DNA of 64,000 nt from the NCBI RefSeq assembly GCF_001886815.1, contig NZ_CP018099.1, positions 3,036,501 through 3,100,500 on the forward strand. Direction: 5' to 3'. Below, one piece after another: positions 26,382 through 35,561 of the stretch. Position 1 is the first letter of the stretch. The number at the start of each line of letters is the position of its first letter. The position numbers and the translations under genes were made by a program. The DNA is from Caldithrix abyssi DSM 13497. Its GTDB lineage: Bacteria; Calditrichota; Calditrichia; Calditrichales; Calditrichaceae. The notes beneath the pieces were generated by a model that saw only the letters and a program-made list of their open reading frames with translations, was not told the origin of the DNA and made no database searches.

Positions 26382-28802
26382 TTACGCCCCCATTACCACC
26401 TTTACGCAAACAACAGGATCGTCATTTAGCCATCGGACGATTTGATCATTTTTTAGGTCGATTAAATTACCCGCAATGGAATGGCCATTCACTTCAATCT
26501 GCGCCACGCCTTTGTTTTTGCCAGAAGGATTTTCCACTTCTATTCTATAGGTTTTCCCTCTGAATTTTCTTTTGATCTTAAACTCTTTCCAGTCTGCCGG
26601 AACACATGGATCGATCAACAATCCCCGATAGGTGGGCCGCACGCCTAAAATGTAATCGACGGCGTCGCGCAACATCCAGACGGCCGATCCGGTTAACCAG
26701 GAGTGGCTGGCCTGGCCAAACGTGGGATGATCGGGGCTGGTCACATATTCGGCGTACACATAGGGTTCCACTTCATAACGATCGATATCCACCACGGGGT
26801 TCATGGGCAGGGCGCGTTTGTAGATGTTATAGGCCCGCTCGGCGCGCCCCAGCAGGCACTCGGCCAAAACGGCCCAGCTCACGGGATGGTTGAACACGGC
26901 CCCGTTCTCTTTTTTACCGGGAACGCAGCGCGTGGCCAGACCTATTTCAGGATCGATTTTGGTGTAGGCCGGATGTAAAATTTTAGGCCCTTTGGGCGTA
27001 TCCAGATATTTTTGCACGGCGGCCATGCACTTTTGCGCCCTTTCGCCTTCGGCCACGCCGCTGATCACCGCCCAGGTTTGAGTGTTTAAAAAGATTTTAC
27101 CCTCTTCATTCTGCGCGGAACCGATAACTTCTCCGCGATCATTGGTTCCGCGAATGTACCAGTCGCCATCCCAGGCGTATTTATTGATGCTTTCTTTTAC
27201 CTTTTGGTACTCCTTCGCATAACGATCTTTTTCAGCGTTCAATTTCAGATAAGCGCACAGTTCAACCGTTTCTTTTAAGATGTAAGCCAGAAACATGGCC
27301 ACCCACACGCTCTCTCCCTTTCCCTTTCGCCCCAGATAGTCCAGCGTGTCGTTCCAGTCGCCGGGACCAAAGCGGGGTAAATAGCGATCCGTTAACTGGC
27401 CCAGCGAAAAGTCAATGGCCCTGAACAGATGTTCGAGTATGGAAGCCTGCCCCTCATCGTAAAAAGGCGTTTTTTGTTTAAGGAAATCGAAATCACCGCT
27501 TTCTTTTAAATAGGTCATAATGGCCAGGGGTAGCCACAGGGGCGTATCGGAATGGCCGGTTTTTTCGCCGCTTCCGGAAAGCGGATGGTAAAGATGGAAG
27601 ACGCTGCCATCGGCAAACTGGTACTGGCTCATTTCGACAATACGCTCTTTTACCCACTGCGGCCGGGGTATTACCGGCCCCATGATGTCCTGACAGGAGT
27701 CGCGAAAGCCGCGACCAAAGAGCAGCCCTCCATGGTAGTAAGAGGCATCCCGCGAAAAGCGAAAGGTTACCGAAGTCTGGTACTGATTCCAGACGTTCAG
27801 CATGGCGTTCATATCTTCATCGGGCGTTTGCGCCTGCACATGTGAAAGATATTCCTGCCAGTACGCTTTTAAACGTTTAAGCTCGGCGTCAACCATCTCC
27901 ATGTCGCGATATTTTTGCACGATGGCAACGCCGTCCTGTTCAAAATTGTGGCGCGCTACAACGCCCAGCAAAACGGCAAAGTCCGCCGACTGACCGGGCG
28001 CCAGATTCACATTCATCTGTAAAACGCCCACAGCATCGCCAGCCGTTATTTCGGAATTGGCGCAGGCTCCCCGTTCCACAGCCAGCGGGTTGCTCTCCGA
28101 ACGCCAGCGCCCGATAAAGCTGTTTTTGCTGCCATCCCAGCCGATAACCGGCAAAGATGAAGCCATAAACACATAGCGATCCCACGCCTCATTGGCCTGT
28201 TTGACCGTGGCGCCCTGGTAACGCACCCAGTATCTTTTTGAAGCAAACAATATTTGTTTTTGACGATTGAAAAACACTTCGTTAAAATGCTGGTCGTTGG
28301 GCTGATTGATTAAGTCCACCAGCGCATGCCCCAAACAGAGCTCCACAAAGGCAAACAGGTTTAATTTTATCGTTCTGTCGTTTTTGTTTTCCAGCCGTAC
28401 GCGCCAAATTTCCAGGTCGTCGTCCAACGGCACAAAATAGGTGATTTCGTGCCTCAACTTTCGGTATTCCGATTGGATGGTTGTGTAATACACGCCATGT
28501 CGGCATTCATAAAAATCAAGCGCCGTTTCAGTGGGTTGCCAGGTGGGCGACCAGTAATGGCCGTCCTCTTCGTCCCGAATGTAAAGGTAGCGTCCGGGGC
28601 GATCGACGGGCAAAGCATTGTAGCGCCAGCGCGTTATCCGGCTATCGCGCGGAGAGAGGTAAAAGCTAAAGCCTCCGCCCGTATTGGAAATCAAACCATT
28701 GTATCGGCCGTTTGAAATGTAGTTAACCCATGGCAGCGGCGTATCGGGCCGTTTGATGACAAATTCCTTTTTATCTTCCGAAAACGCTCCGTAACGCTTC
28801 AC
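26382..28802 (-). CDS. GH94 family glycoside phosphorylase
   Basis: 806 residues, the size of cellobiose and N,N'-diacetylchitobiose phosphorylases. The N-terminal beta-sandwich begins with YISNGRYNGLISNTGGGFSF, and the (alpha/alpha)6 barrel contains FRDSCQDIMGP, HSDTPLWLPLAIMTYLKES and FGPGDWNDTLDYLG, whose first Asp is the likely general acid, followed by GESVWVAMFL. It splits a beta-disaccharide with phosphate to a sugar-1-phosphate plus free sugar. Neighbouring mutase and NanE genes favour a GlcNAc-containing substrate such as chitobiose, but this needs biochemical proof. It overlaps the mutase gene by 4 bp. Confidence 0.9.
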   Translation of the reverse strand: MKRYGAFSEDKKEFVIKRPDTPLPWVNYISNGRYNGLISNTGGGFSFYLSPRDSRITRWRYNALPVDRPGRYLYIRDEEDGHYWSPTWQPTETALDFYECRHGVYYTTIQSEYRKLRHEITYFVPLDDDLEIWRVRLENKNDRTIKLNLFAFVELCLGHALVDLINQPNDQHFNEVFFNRQKQILFASKRYWVRYQGATVKQANEAWDRYVFMASSLPVIGWDGSKNSFIGRWRSESNPLAVERGACANSEITAGDAVGVLQMNVNLAPGQSADFAVLLGVVARHNFEQDGVAIVQKYRDMEMVDAELKRLKAYWQEYLSHVQAQTPDEDMNAMLNVWNQYQTSVTFRFSRDASYYHGGLLFGRGFRDSCQDIMGPVIPRPQWVKERIVEMSQYQFADGSVFHLYHPLSGSGEKTGHSDTPLWLPLAIMTYLKESGDFDFLKQKTPFYDEGQASILEHLFRAIDFSLGQLTDRYLPRFGPGDWNDTLDYLGRKGKGESVWVAMFLAYILKETVELCAYLKLNAEKDRYAKEYQKVKESINKYAWDGDWYIRGTNDRGEVIGSAQNEEGKIFLNTQTWAVISGVAEGERAQKCMAAVQKYLDTPKGPKILHPAYTKIDPEIGLATRCVPGKKENGAVFNHPVSWAVLAECLLGRAERAYNIYKRALPMNPVVDIDRYEVEPYVYAEYVTSPDHPTFGQASHSWLTGSAVWMLRDAVDYILGVRPTYRGLLIDPCVPADWKEFKIKRKFRGKTYRIEVENPSGKNKGVAQIEVNGHSIAGNLIDLKNDQIVRWLNDDPVVCVKVVMGA

Positions 28803-30256
28803 GCTTCCGTCCTTTCCTGAGTTATCCTTTTTCCTGCTTGTTTTTGAGTCATTTGCGCAACGCCCCAGTCGAGCGCCTTTTTCACCGCATCAAGCTCCGC
28901 TCCGCCCACATAAATACGGGCCAGCGGTTCGGTTTGCGATACTCTGAAAAGCGCCCAGGTTCCGTTCTCCAGATAGAGTTTTAATCCGTCTTTCAGCGCA
29001 ACCTTTTCAACTGGCATGCCGGCCACGCGTTGCGGCGGTTGCGTCCTTAAGCGTAGTAAGTTAGCCTTTAGCAGTTCCGGTTCCCCGTAAAAATCTTTGC
29101 GCAAATAGTGAAACGGGCCAAATCTCTGACGCAAATCGTTCACCAGCGCAGAAATGGGGGCCTGATAATATCCCAACATTTCAAGCGCCAATAACAGCGT
29201 CAAAATGCCGTCCCGTTCCGGCAGATGTTTCCCGAATCCAAATCCGCCGCTCTCTTCGGCGCCGATCAGAATTTCTTGTTTTAACATGACTTCACACACA
29301 TTTTTAAAGCCCACCGGCACTTCAACGCTCGACTTTCCATAGCGGGCCATTAAACGATCGATGGTGTGGTGCATGGATGTGGTGCGCACAATATTGCCAT
29401 CCCATCCACGGATTTTGAAGAGATACTCTGCTAACAACGGCAACAAATCATGGAGCTGGACAAACTGCCCCTTTTCATCCAGCAATGCGCAACGATCGGC
29501 GTCGCCGTCGGTGGCCAGGCCTATTGCAAAAGGTCCCCGGGCGATCAGCCGACTTAGTTCGCTCAGATTGCGGGCCACCGGCTCCGGCGGCGTACGGTTA
29601 AAAAGCGGATTTTCTTCGCCATGCAGGATTTGCGCCTGTAAATTGAAGGCCTCAAAAAAATGGGACAAAAATCCCATGCCGCAGCCAAACATGGCGTCGT
29701 ACGCCATCTTCTTTTTAAAAGAAGCAAGCGACTGCGGATTAAGCAAGGTTTTTATCTGCCGAAAATAATCTCCAACAATGTCAACTTCCTGCAAATTCTT
29801 TTTAACGCGCAACGGATCGATTTTCGGCGAACGAGCATCCAGGCGTTTTTCGATCTGCTGCGTAAAATCGTTAAGCACCGGCCCGCCGTATGCAGCCTTA
29901 AACTTGATGCCATTGTAAAAATAAGGATTGTGGCTGGCGGTGATCATTACGCCGGCATTGAACTTCAACTGTTTAACGGCAAACGAAAGCGCCGGAGTGG
30001 GGGTAAATTTTTTGCTCAATGCCACAGGAATATCGTAACTGGCAACAACTTCCGCAAAATAGCGCGCGAAGCGCTCCGATAGAAAACGCGTATCAAAAGA
30101 GACGACCACGCCGTTTAAGCGTTCCGAAGTCTCAATCAAAAAACGACTAAAGGCGTCAGCCACGCGACCCACATTATCAAAGGTAAATTCTCTGGCCAAC
30201 ACCGCTCTCCAGCCATCCGTTCCGAATCGAATCACTTGCGCCAACACTCCTGTCAT
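28799..30256 (-). CDS. Alpha-D-phosphohexomutase (phosphoglucomutase/phosphoglucosamine-mutase type)
   Basis: 485 residues with the four family motifs: FGTDGWRA at the N-terminus, the phosphoserine loop TASHNP, the metal loop DGDADR and the sugar-binding loop EESGGFGFG. It moves phosphate between C1 and C6 of a hexose or amino sugar. In this operon it would convert the sugar-1-phosphate made by the GH94 enzyme to the 6-phosphate. The ATG at 30256 has no ribosome-binding site. A GTG at 30235 follows AGGAG and gives a family-like VIRFGTDGWR start, so it is a serious alternative. Confidence 0.9.
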   Translation of the reverse strand: MTGVLAQVIRFGTDGWRAVLAREFTFDNVGRVADAFSRFLIETSERLNGVVVSFDTRFLSERFARYFAEVVASYDIPVALSKKFTPTPALSFAVKQLKFNAGVMITASHNPYFYNGIKFKAAYGGPVLNDFTQQIEKRLDARSPKIDPLRVKKNLQEVDIVGDYFRQIKTLLNPQSLASFKKKMAYDAMFGCGMGFLSHFFEAFNLQAQILHGEENPLFNRTPPEPVARNLSELSRLIARGPFAIGLATDGDADRCALLDEKGQFVQLHDLLPLLAEYLFKIRGWDGNIVRTTSMHHTIDRLMARYGKSSVEVPVGFKNVCEVMLKQEILIGAEESGGFGFGKHLPERDGILTLLLALEMLGYYQAPISALVNDLRQRFGPFHYLRKDFYGEPELLKANLLRLRTQPPQRVAGMPVEKVALKDGLKLYLENGTWALFRVSQTEPLARIYVGGAELDAVKKALDWGVAQMTQKQAGKRITQERTEA

Positions 30257-30277
30257 CTGAAAAAAAAGATTAAAAAT

Positions 30278-30306
30278 ATGCCGGTGCGAAAAACTCGCAC
30301 CGGCAT
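30278..30306 (-). terminator. Terminator after the T9SS-exported protein gene
   Basis: A 12-bp perfect stem ATGCCGGTGCGA / TCGCACCGGCAT around a 5-nt loop, followed on the minus strand by ATTTTTAATC and a T-run. Confidence 0.9.
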
Positions 30307-30334
30307 AAGAGGAATGAGATTAATTCGAGTTCGA

Positions 30335-33300
30335 TTATTTCATTAAGACCATCTTTTTGGTGGCGACGAATTTACCGGCTTTAACGCGATAGAAATAAAC
30401 GCCGGAAGCCAGGCCGGTACCATCAATTTCAAAGCGATGGATACCTGCCGGCAGTTCGCCATCAAATACTTTTTTAACCTTCTGCCCCAGGGTGTTGAAT
30501 ACTTCGACTTCAACTTTTTCTGCCTTTGGCAAAGCCAGATCGATCCTGGTAGTAGGATTGAAGGGGTTCGGGTAGTTCTGGCTCAGCTCATAGCGAACCG
30601 GAAGTTTATCGCTGTTCGAGGCAATGGCCGTGAGCGTATCGGTAAGCGTCACATTATCAATCTGCCAGTTGTCGCCGCCCACATTGGGATTATTCGGATC
30701 GCCGAAGTTTTTAACCATAAAGGCAATGTAAACATAGTCGCCCTGGAACTGGCTCAGGTCGATGGATTTCATCTGCCAGGAATCATAGAATTCGCTTTCC
30801 GGATAGCTTTCCACCAGCACAAAATCTTCCGGATTATCTTGCGATGCGGTAGAGACCAGAATGTTTAATTCTGAGCCAAAGTCGTTGGCCGCGTTGTTCC
30901 AGTCGTCCTTTGCCATAAAGGTAAAGTATTTGAGATCGGTATTCAGGCTGATAGCCGGAGTAACCAGCCAGCAACGTGATTTGGTGTTGTAATTGGGCAT
31001 ATAGGCGTTCTTTTCGCCTTCAAACGGATTGTAATCGCTCACGCGCCAGGCCGGCGTCGGATCGCCTACTTCAACGCTATCGGCAAAGGTCAGCCAGCCG
31101 TCCGGTATCTGGCCTTCTGGCGTGGTTTCAAATCCTTCGTTCAATTCGACAATCATACGCACGTCTTTAATGGCATCGGGTACAACCACATCAAAACTGT
31201 AAGCCGAAATACCATTGTTGGTGATCAATTCGATGAGCATGTTATCCACGCTGTTGTAAACGGCCAATCCGGTGCCATTTAAATTCACATTGGTGGCGTA
31301 ATCTTCTGTGGGCGCTTCAAGCATGTTAAAATCGGCGCACAAATTGTCTCCCGGCTCGCCAAGCAATTCGATGACGGTTGTTCCGGAGCTGAGAGCATTG
31401 GTGATGCCAATAAAACGCCGTACGTTATCGCCCGGAACCTTTACTTCAAAGTAATTAATGCTGGTGCCGGAAGGAATGACATCGGTGTCAAAGGTGTAGA
31501 GCACGGTTCCGTCACGTTTAATGTAACGCGGCGGGGTTGTGCCGTTAATGAACAGGTAATTGCCCGCGTCGTCAACCGGAGCGATGCCAAAGCGACCTGC
31601 GCCAGGTTCTGACAGCGGAATATCGTCTCCTCGACTCCAGGTTTCGCCATCGGTGGTAACCAGTGTATGGATTTTTTCGTTGTTAGAACCAGACCAGTAA
31701 ACCGTCAGATTTTTACCCGTTCCGGAAACGGCAACCACATCGCCCACGCGACCGCCCAGGTCGTCAAAGGTGCCGTCAAAAATCATCTGCGGCGCGGCTT
31801 TTTCATTTTTGTAGTAATAAAGTCGTGCGATTTGTCCGCCCCAGGCAGCCAGATTGCTAACGATGATTTGTCCGTCTTTGGTGCAGGCAATGGTGTTAAT
31901 CGGATACGTTCCTCCGCCAATGCCTTCGGTGTTCAGCGTGCCGATGGTGTCCCCTGTGGCCGCATCCAGAATGTACACAAATACGCCGCCTACACGGCTG
32001 ACCACGTACAGATGATTATTCAGGCGGTTGTAAGCCATGCCGCGCACCATATTTTCTGCCAAGTCTTTCTGATAGAACCAGGAAGCGTTAGCAGAGTCGG
32101 CGTGAATGCGCCATACCAGCGGGAACAGCTCATAACCGCTACCTTTAAGTTCCACCTTGTAGGTGCCAAAATTCAGGTGAATGCTCAGCACATCCATCAC
32201 TTCTTCTTCTGCCATGGGCATAAACGTCACCGGAATTTCAAGCGAATCGCCGGCTGCAATGGTGGTATCGCTCATCAGCGAAGATTTGAAGTAAGGCGAG
32301 GTAAAGGTTAAAGAATCCAGCGTAAAATCACTGTCGCTGATGTTCTTAATGAACAACGACATGGTATTTTGTCCGTTTATAGCCACAGAGCCAAAATCGA
32401 TCATATAAGCCGAAAGCTGTACCACCAGGTCTTCGAAATCGCTGCGTAAACGACCGCGGATGGAATAGCCGTTATCCGGTGGTGTTTTGGAAGTGTACTG
32501 ATCGTGAATTCCCACAACGTTCATCAAAGATTGCGGTGGGAACCAGCCGTCGAGATCCGTATCGCGATCAATAAAAATGTAAGTCGTATCGCTGCCATCG
32601 GTCACATAAACCGAGCCGTTGCTGCCTTCATCGGGCCAGCGAGAAGGATCAACCATCCAGATGCTGTCCAGCCGCACCAGCATGCCTTCGTATTGTTCGC
32701 CCATATCGGCAATTTTGATTTTAAGGGGCTCAACCACATTACCGGTACTTTGCACCCAGATATCGGTCGGACCGATTTCGGTCAAACCTTTGTATTGCAT
32801 CAGGCTGCCCTTAACCAGCACTTCATCGCCGATATTCAGATTCCAGCGAGTGGAGCCGGAATAGAGGTTGATGCCGGCGGTCGTATCCTGGATATAATAT
32901 TGCGAGCCTGAGCCGCTGTAGTTCACCGAAGTAACGATGCCCTGCACCTCAAAGGTTTCGCCAAGGTGATCCGGGACAAAATCTCCGTCGGCGTCCACTT
33001 TAACGTCTGCAATCGGCGTATTGGGCACACCGGGCGTTAATTTAGAAACCATTTTGTGCAGGCCGGTAAAATGAATTACGTAGGCCACTTCTTCATCGTA
33101 ATCAACGGCCACGCCGCGCGGTCTTTCAACGGTAATGGTTTGTTTTACATTGCCGTTCAAATCGGCTATAATGATTTCATTGGCCGATGTATTTGATATC
33201 CACATGCGATCTGCCGCGTCGATTTCGCAGGCCGAAGGATTGCTTAAACCGGTCATAAAATCCGTACCTTTGGCATAATAGCAAGAATCCGTTCCGACAA

Positions 33301-35308
33301 TGCCGCCTTCCCACATGGCAATGACATCGCTGGATTCATCGGCCAGAAATACTTTGGAGCCGTCTTTGGTTACGCTAATGCCCCGATTAATATGCCAGCC
33401 GGTGGCGCCAAACGGCGAACCCTTTAGCTCATTTCCGTTAATATCGAACACCGAGAACATGGCTTCCACCTTGTGGGCGATGTAAACATAACCGTTTTGA
33501 TCGATATCCAGATCGCCCGGCGAAAAGTTGAGCGCCCAGCCGTTCAAGGGCGTTCCATCCGTTTTATAGCGGAGTACTTTTTTATTTCCGTAACTGATCA
33601 CATAGATAATGCTGTCGTAATAGGCAACGCCGCCGGGGTTGGCAATGCCTACTTCGACGCCGTTTTCATCCAGACCTTTGGTGATGGGGCTGAAATCAGC
33701 CATGGTGCTGTCCGGATTGAACACCAGTACCTGAGAGGTGCCCGGTGCGCCGTAATCGGTCACCCACAATTTGCCTTCGTAATCCAGGGCGGCAAATTGG
33801 CCGGATTCGTTCTTTGGCCCAAAATGGAAGCGCACTTTCCAGTAATCAACCGGAGTAACCGGCGGAAGCGTAAGCGCAACGATGTCATTTTCATCGCGCG
33901 GTAAAATTTTGTACTTGCCGTAGCTGTAGGTCACAACGCCGGTTACATCGTACTTAACGCCAGAATCCGGCGAAAAGGTGTAAATTGCGTCGTCTATTCT
34001 GGCCGGGCCGCTACCATCGTCCACCTGCCATTCGCCATAGCCAAGGTCTTCATCGGTACAGGTGGCGTCTTTGACCTGCACCAGCACGCCTTCGTACATC
34101 TCCTGCGAAACATCACCGGTGGCCACAACGAGCGGATCCATGGTATTGCCGGAACTGACAATGGTGAAAGCATCTACATTTTTGAGTTCGGTTAAATTAT
34201 AATACTCGGCAACTTCAGCTTCCAGCGCAACCTCATCGCCCATAGCCGGTTTGTTATTTTTATCATAAACATAAATTCCGCTCCATGCAGCCTGGGCATC
34301 CTGCAGGTAATATCCGCTGCCGGTAACGGCCGTAACAATGCCGGATGTTTTGACAACCTGCCCGACGTAAGGAGAAGGTCCCGCCTGGCCATCGGCCGTT
34401 GTTTGAATATCGGCAATGGTTACCTCGGGAATGTTTTTAAGTCTGGTAACCATTTTAACGGCCGAAGTAAAATGGATAATGTATGCCGTATTGTTGGCCC
34501 AGTCAAAAGCCGCGCCTCTGGGGCTTTGAAGGCCGCTAACGGTTTGCAACACGTTGCCGCTCGTATCGGCCACCAACACCTCATTGTTGCCGGTATTGGA
34601 AATCCATATATTTCCGTCGGGGTCAATTTCACAGGCAGATGGATCGCTCAGGCCGGTCATAAAATCGGTCTGCTTTTCAAAATGGCAGGAGTCTGTTCCT
34701 ATAAAGCTTCCCTTCCAGTAAGCAATAACATCTGAACTCTCATCGGCTAAAAAGACTTTTGAGCCATCCGCGGTAACGCCGATGCCCCGGTTAATATGCC
34801 AGCCGGTAACGCCAAAGGGCGAACCTTTCAGCTCGTTGCCGTTAATATCGAAAACGGAGAACATCGCTTCTACTTTATGAGCGATAAACACATGACCGTT
34901 GGCGTCGATATCCAGATCGCCGGGCGAAAAACTCAGCTTCCAGCCAGTCAGCGCCGTTCCGTCTTTCAAAAAGCGCATTACCAGCTGGTTGCTGTAGCTG
35001 ATCACATAAATCGTATCGCCAAATACAGCCACGCCTCCGGGGTAAAGGATACTTACGGACGCACCGGTTTCATCCAGCCCGGAAGTAATCGGGCTGAACG
35101 CCGCCTCGGTTGTGTCCGCATTAAAAACGCGAACACTGGCGGTGCCTGGCGTACCGTAGTCCGTAACCCACAGTTTCCCATCGCTATCAACCGCGGCAAA
35201 TTGCCCGGATTCGCCGGTGGGGCCAAAGGCCACATCAACTCTCCACTCTGCCATAACCATGGTTGATAGCAAAAGGAGAGAGGCGAAAATGGTAACAAAT
35301 ACTCTCAT
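30335..35308 (-). CDS. Large T9SS-exported beta-propeller protein
   Basis: About 1657 residues from the ATG at 35308, which follows AGGAGG. A Sec signal (MRVFVTIFASLLLLSTMVMA) comes first. Next are two tandem NHL/SMP-30-like propellers, each followed by an OB-fold-like module. After them come an ASPM-SPD-2-Hydin-like Ig domain (IDFGSVAINGQNTMSLFIKN), a further repeat region, a choice-of-anchor-J-like jelly-roll (FETTPEGQIPDGW) and a C-terminal type IX sorting domain (LSQNYPNPFNPTTRIDLALP ... FYRVKAGKFVATKKMVLMK). It is probably displayed on or released from the cell surface. Function is unknown. It stands alone, with terminators on both sides. Confidence 0.88.
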   Translation of the reverse strand: MRVFVTIFASLLLLSTMVMAEWRVDVAFGPTGESGQFAAVDSDGKLWVTDYGTPGTASVRVFNADTTEAAFSPITSGLDETGASVSILYPGGVAVFGDTIYVISYSNQLVMRFLKDGTALTGWKLSFSPGDLDIDANGHVFIAHKVEAMFSVFDINGNELKGSPFGVTGWHINRGIGVTADGSKVFLADESSDVIAYWKGSFIGTDSCHFEKQTDFMTGLSDPSACEIDPDGNIWISNTGNNEVLVADTSGNVLQTVSGLQSPRGAAFDWANNTAYIIHFTSAVKMVTRLKNIPEVTIADIQTTADGQAGPSPYVGQVVKTSGIVTAVTGSGYYLQDAQAAWSGIYVYDKNNKPAMGDEVALEAEVAEYYNLTELKNVDAFTIVSSGNTMDPLVVATGDVSQEMYEGVLVQVKDATCTDEDLGYGEWQVDDGSGPARIDDAIYTFSPDSGVKYDVTGVVTYSYGKYKILPRDENDIVALTLPPVTPVDYWKVRFHFGPKNESGQFAALDYEGKLWVTDYGAPGTSQVLVFNPDSTMADFSPITKGLDENGVEVGIANPGGVAYYDSIIYVISYGNKKVLRYKTDGTPLNGWALNFSPGDLDIDQNGYVYIAHKVEAMFSVFDINGNELKGSPFGATGWHINRGISVTKDGSKVFLADESSDVIAMWEGGIVGTDSCYYAKGTDFMTGLSNPSACEIDAADRMWISNTSANEIIIADLNGNVKQTITVERPRGVAVDYDEEVAYVIHFTGLHKMVSKLTPGVPNTPIADVKVDADGDFVPDHLGETFEVQGIVTSVNYSGSGSQYYIQDTTAGINLYSGSTRWNLNIGDEVLVKGSLMQYKGLTEIGPTDIWVQSTGNVVEPLKIKIADMGEQYEGMLVRLDSIWMVDPSRWPDEGSNGSVYVTDGSDTTYIFIDRDTDLDGWFPPQSLMNVVGIHDQYTSKTPPDNGYSIRGRLRSDFEDLVVQLSAYMIDFGSVAINGQNTMSLFIKNISDSDFTLDSLTFTSPYFKSSLMSDTTIAAGDSLEIPVTFMPMAEEEVMDVLSIHLNFGTYKVELKGSGYELFPLVWRIHADSANASWFYQKDLAENMVRGMAYNRLNNHLYVVSRVGGVFVYILDAATGDTIGTLNTEGIGGGTYPINTIACTKDGQIIVSNLAAWGGQIARLYYYKNEKAAPQMIFDGTFDDLGGRVGDVVAVSGTGKNLTVYWSGSNNEKIHTLVTTDGETWSRGDDIPLSEPGAGRFGIAPVDDAGNYLFINGTTPPRYIKRDGTVLYTFDTDVIPSGTSINYFEVKVPGDNVRRFIGITNALSSGTTVIELLGEPGDNLCADFNMLEAPTEDYATNVNLNGTGLAVYNSVDNMLIELITNNGISAYSFDVVVPDAIKDVRMIVELNEGFETTPEGQIPDGWLTFADSVEVGDPTPAWRVSDYNPFEGEKNAYMPNYNTKSRCWLVTPAISLNTDLKYFTFMAKDDWNNAANDFGSELNILVSTASQDNPEDFVLVESYPESEFYDSWQMKSIDLSQFQGDYVYIAFMVKNFGDPNNPNVGGDNWQIDNVTLTDTLTAIASNSDKLPVRYELSQNYPNPFNPTTRIDLALPKAEKVEVEVFNTLGQKVKKVFDGELPAGIHRFEIDGTGLASGVYFYRVKAGKFVATKKMVLMK
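32940..35245 (-). repeat. Internal duplication within the T9SS-exported protein gene
   Basis: Two coding copies, roughly 34340-35245 and 32940-33845, encode near-identical propellers. Shared segments include WHINRGI, SKVFLADESSDVIA and TDFMTGLS-PSACEID. The period is about 1.4 kb. This looks like a domain duplication that has diverged modestly. Confidence 0.8.
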
Positions 35309-35507
35309 AAGAGACCTCCTCAATGTTGGTGGATATGTTTGCACTTCAGAAGCTTTGAAGCTATATCAATTTACAATAGAAATTTCTTATTCTCAACAAA
35401 AAATTTAACAAATTTAAATTATCGAATGATATGATCTATTCAATTGTAATTTAATGACTTAACAATCAATATTACAAGATTAGTAATTTAAGCGAACTAA
35501 CTTAATT

Positions 35508-35553
35508 TAAAAAAATCAGACTGCTCCGCCTCGTGAAACGAAACAGTCTGATT
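35508..35553 (-). terminator. Terminator of the pilus operon
   Basis: A 10-bp perfect stem AATCAGACTG / CAGTCTGATT with a 20-nt loop, followed on the minus strand by TTTTT, 9 bp after the last gene of the pil locus. Confidence 0.85.
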
Positions 35554-35561
35554 TACGAATT

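Noticed and set aside
30335-35308. Gene fusion by assembly error in the long T9SS gene
   Set aside because: The two propeller copies have clearly diverged, and signal peptide and sorting domain lie at the two ends of one intact frame.
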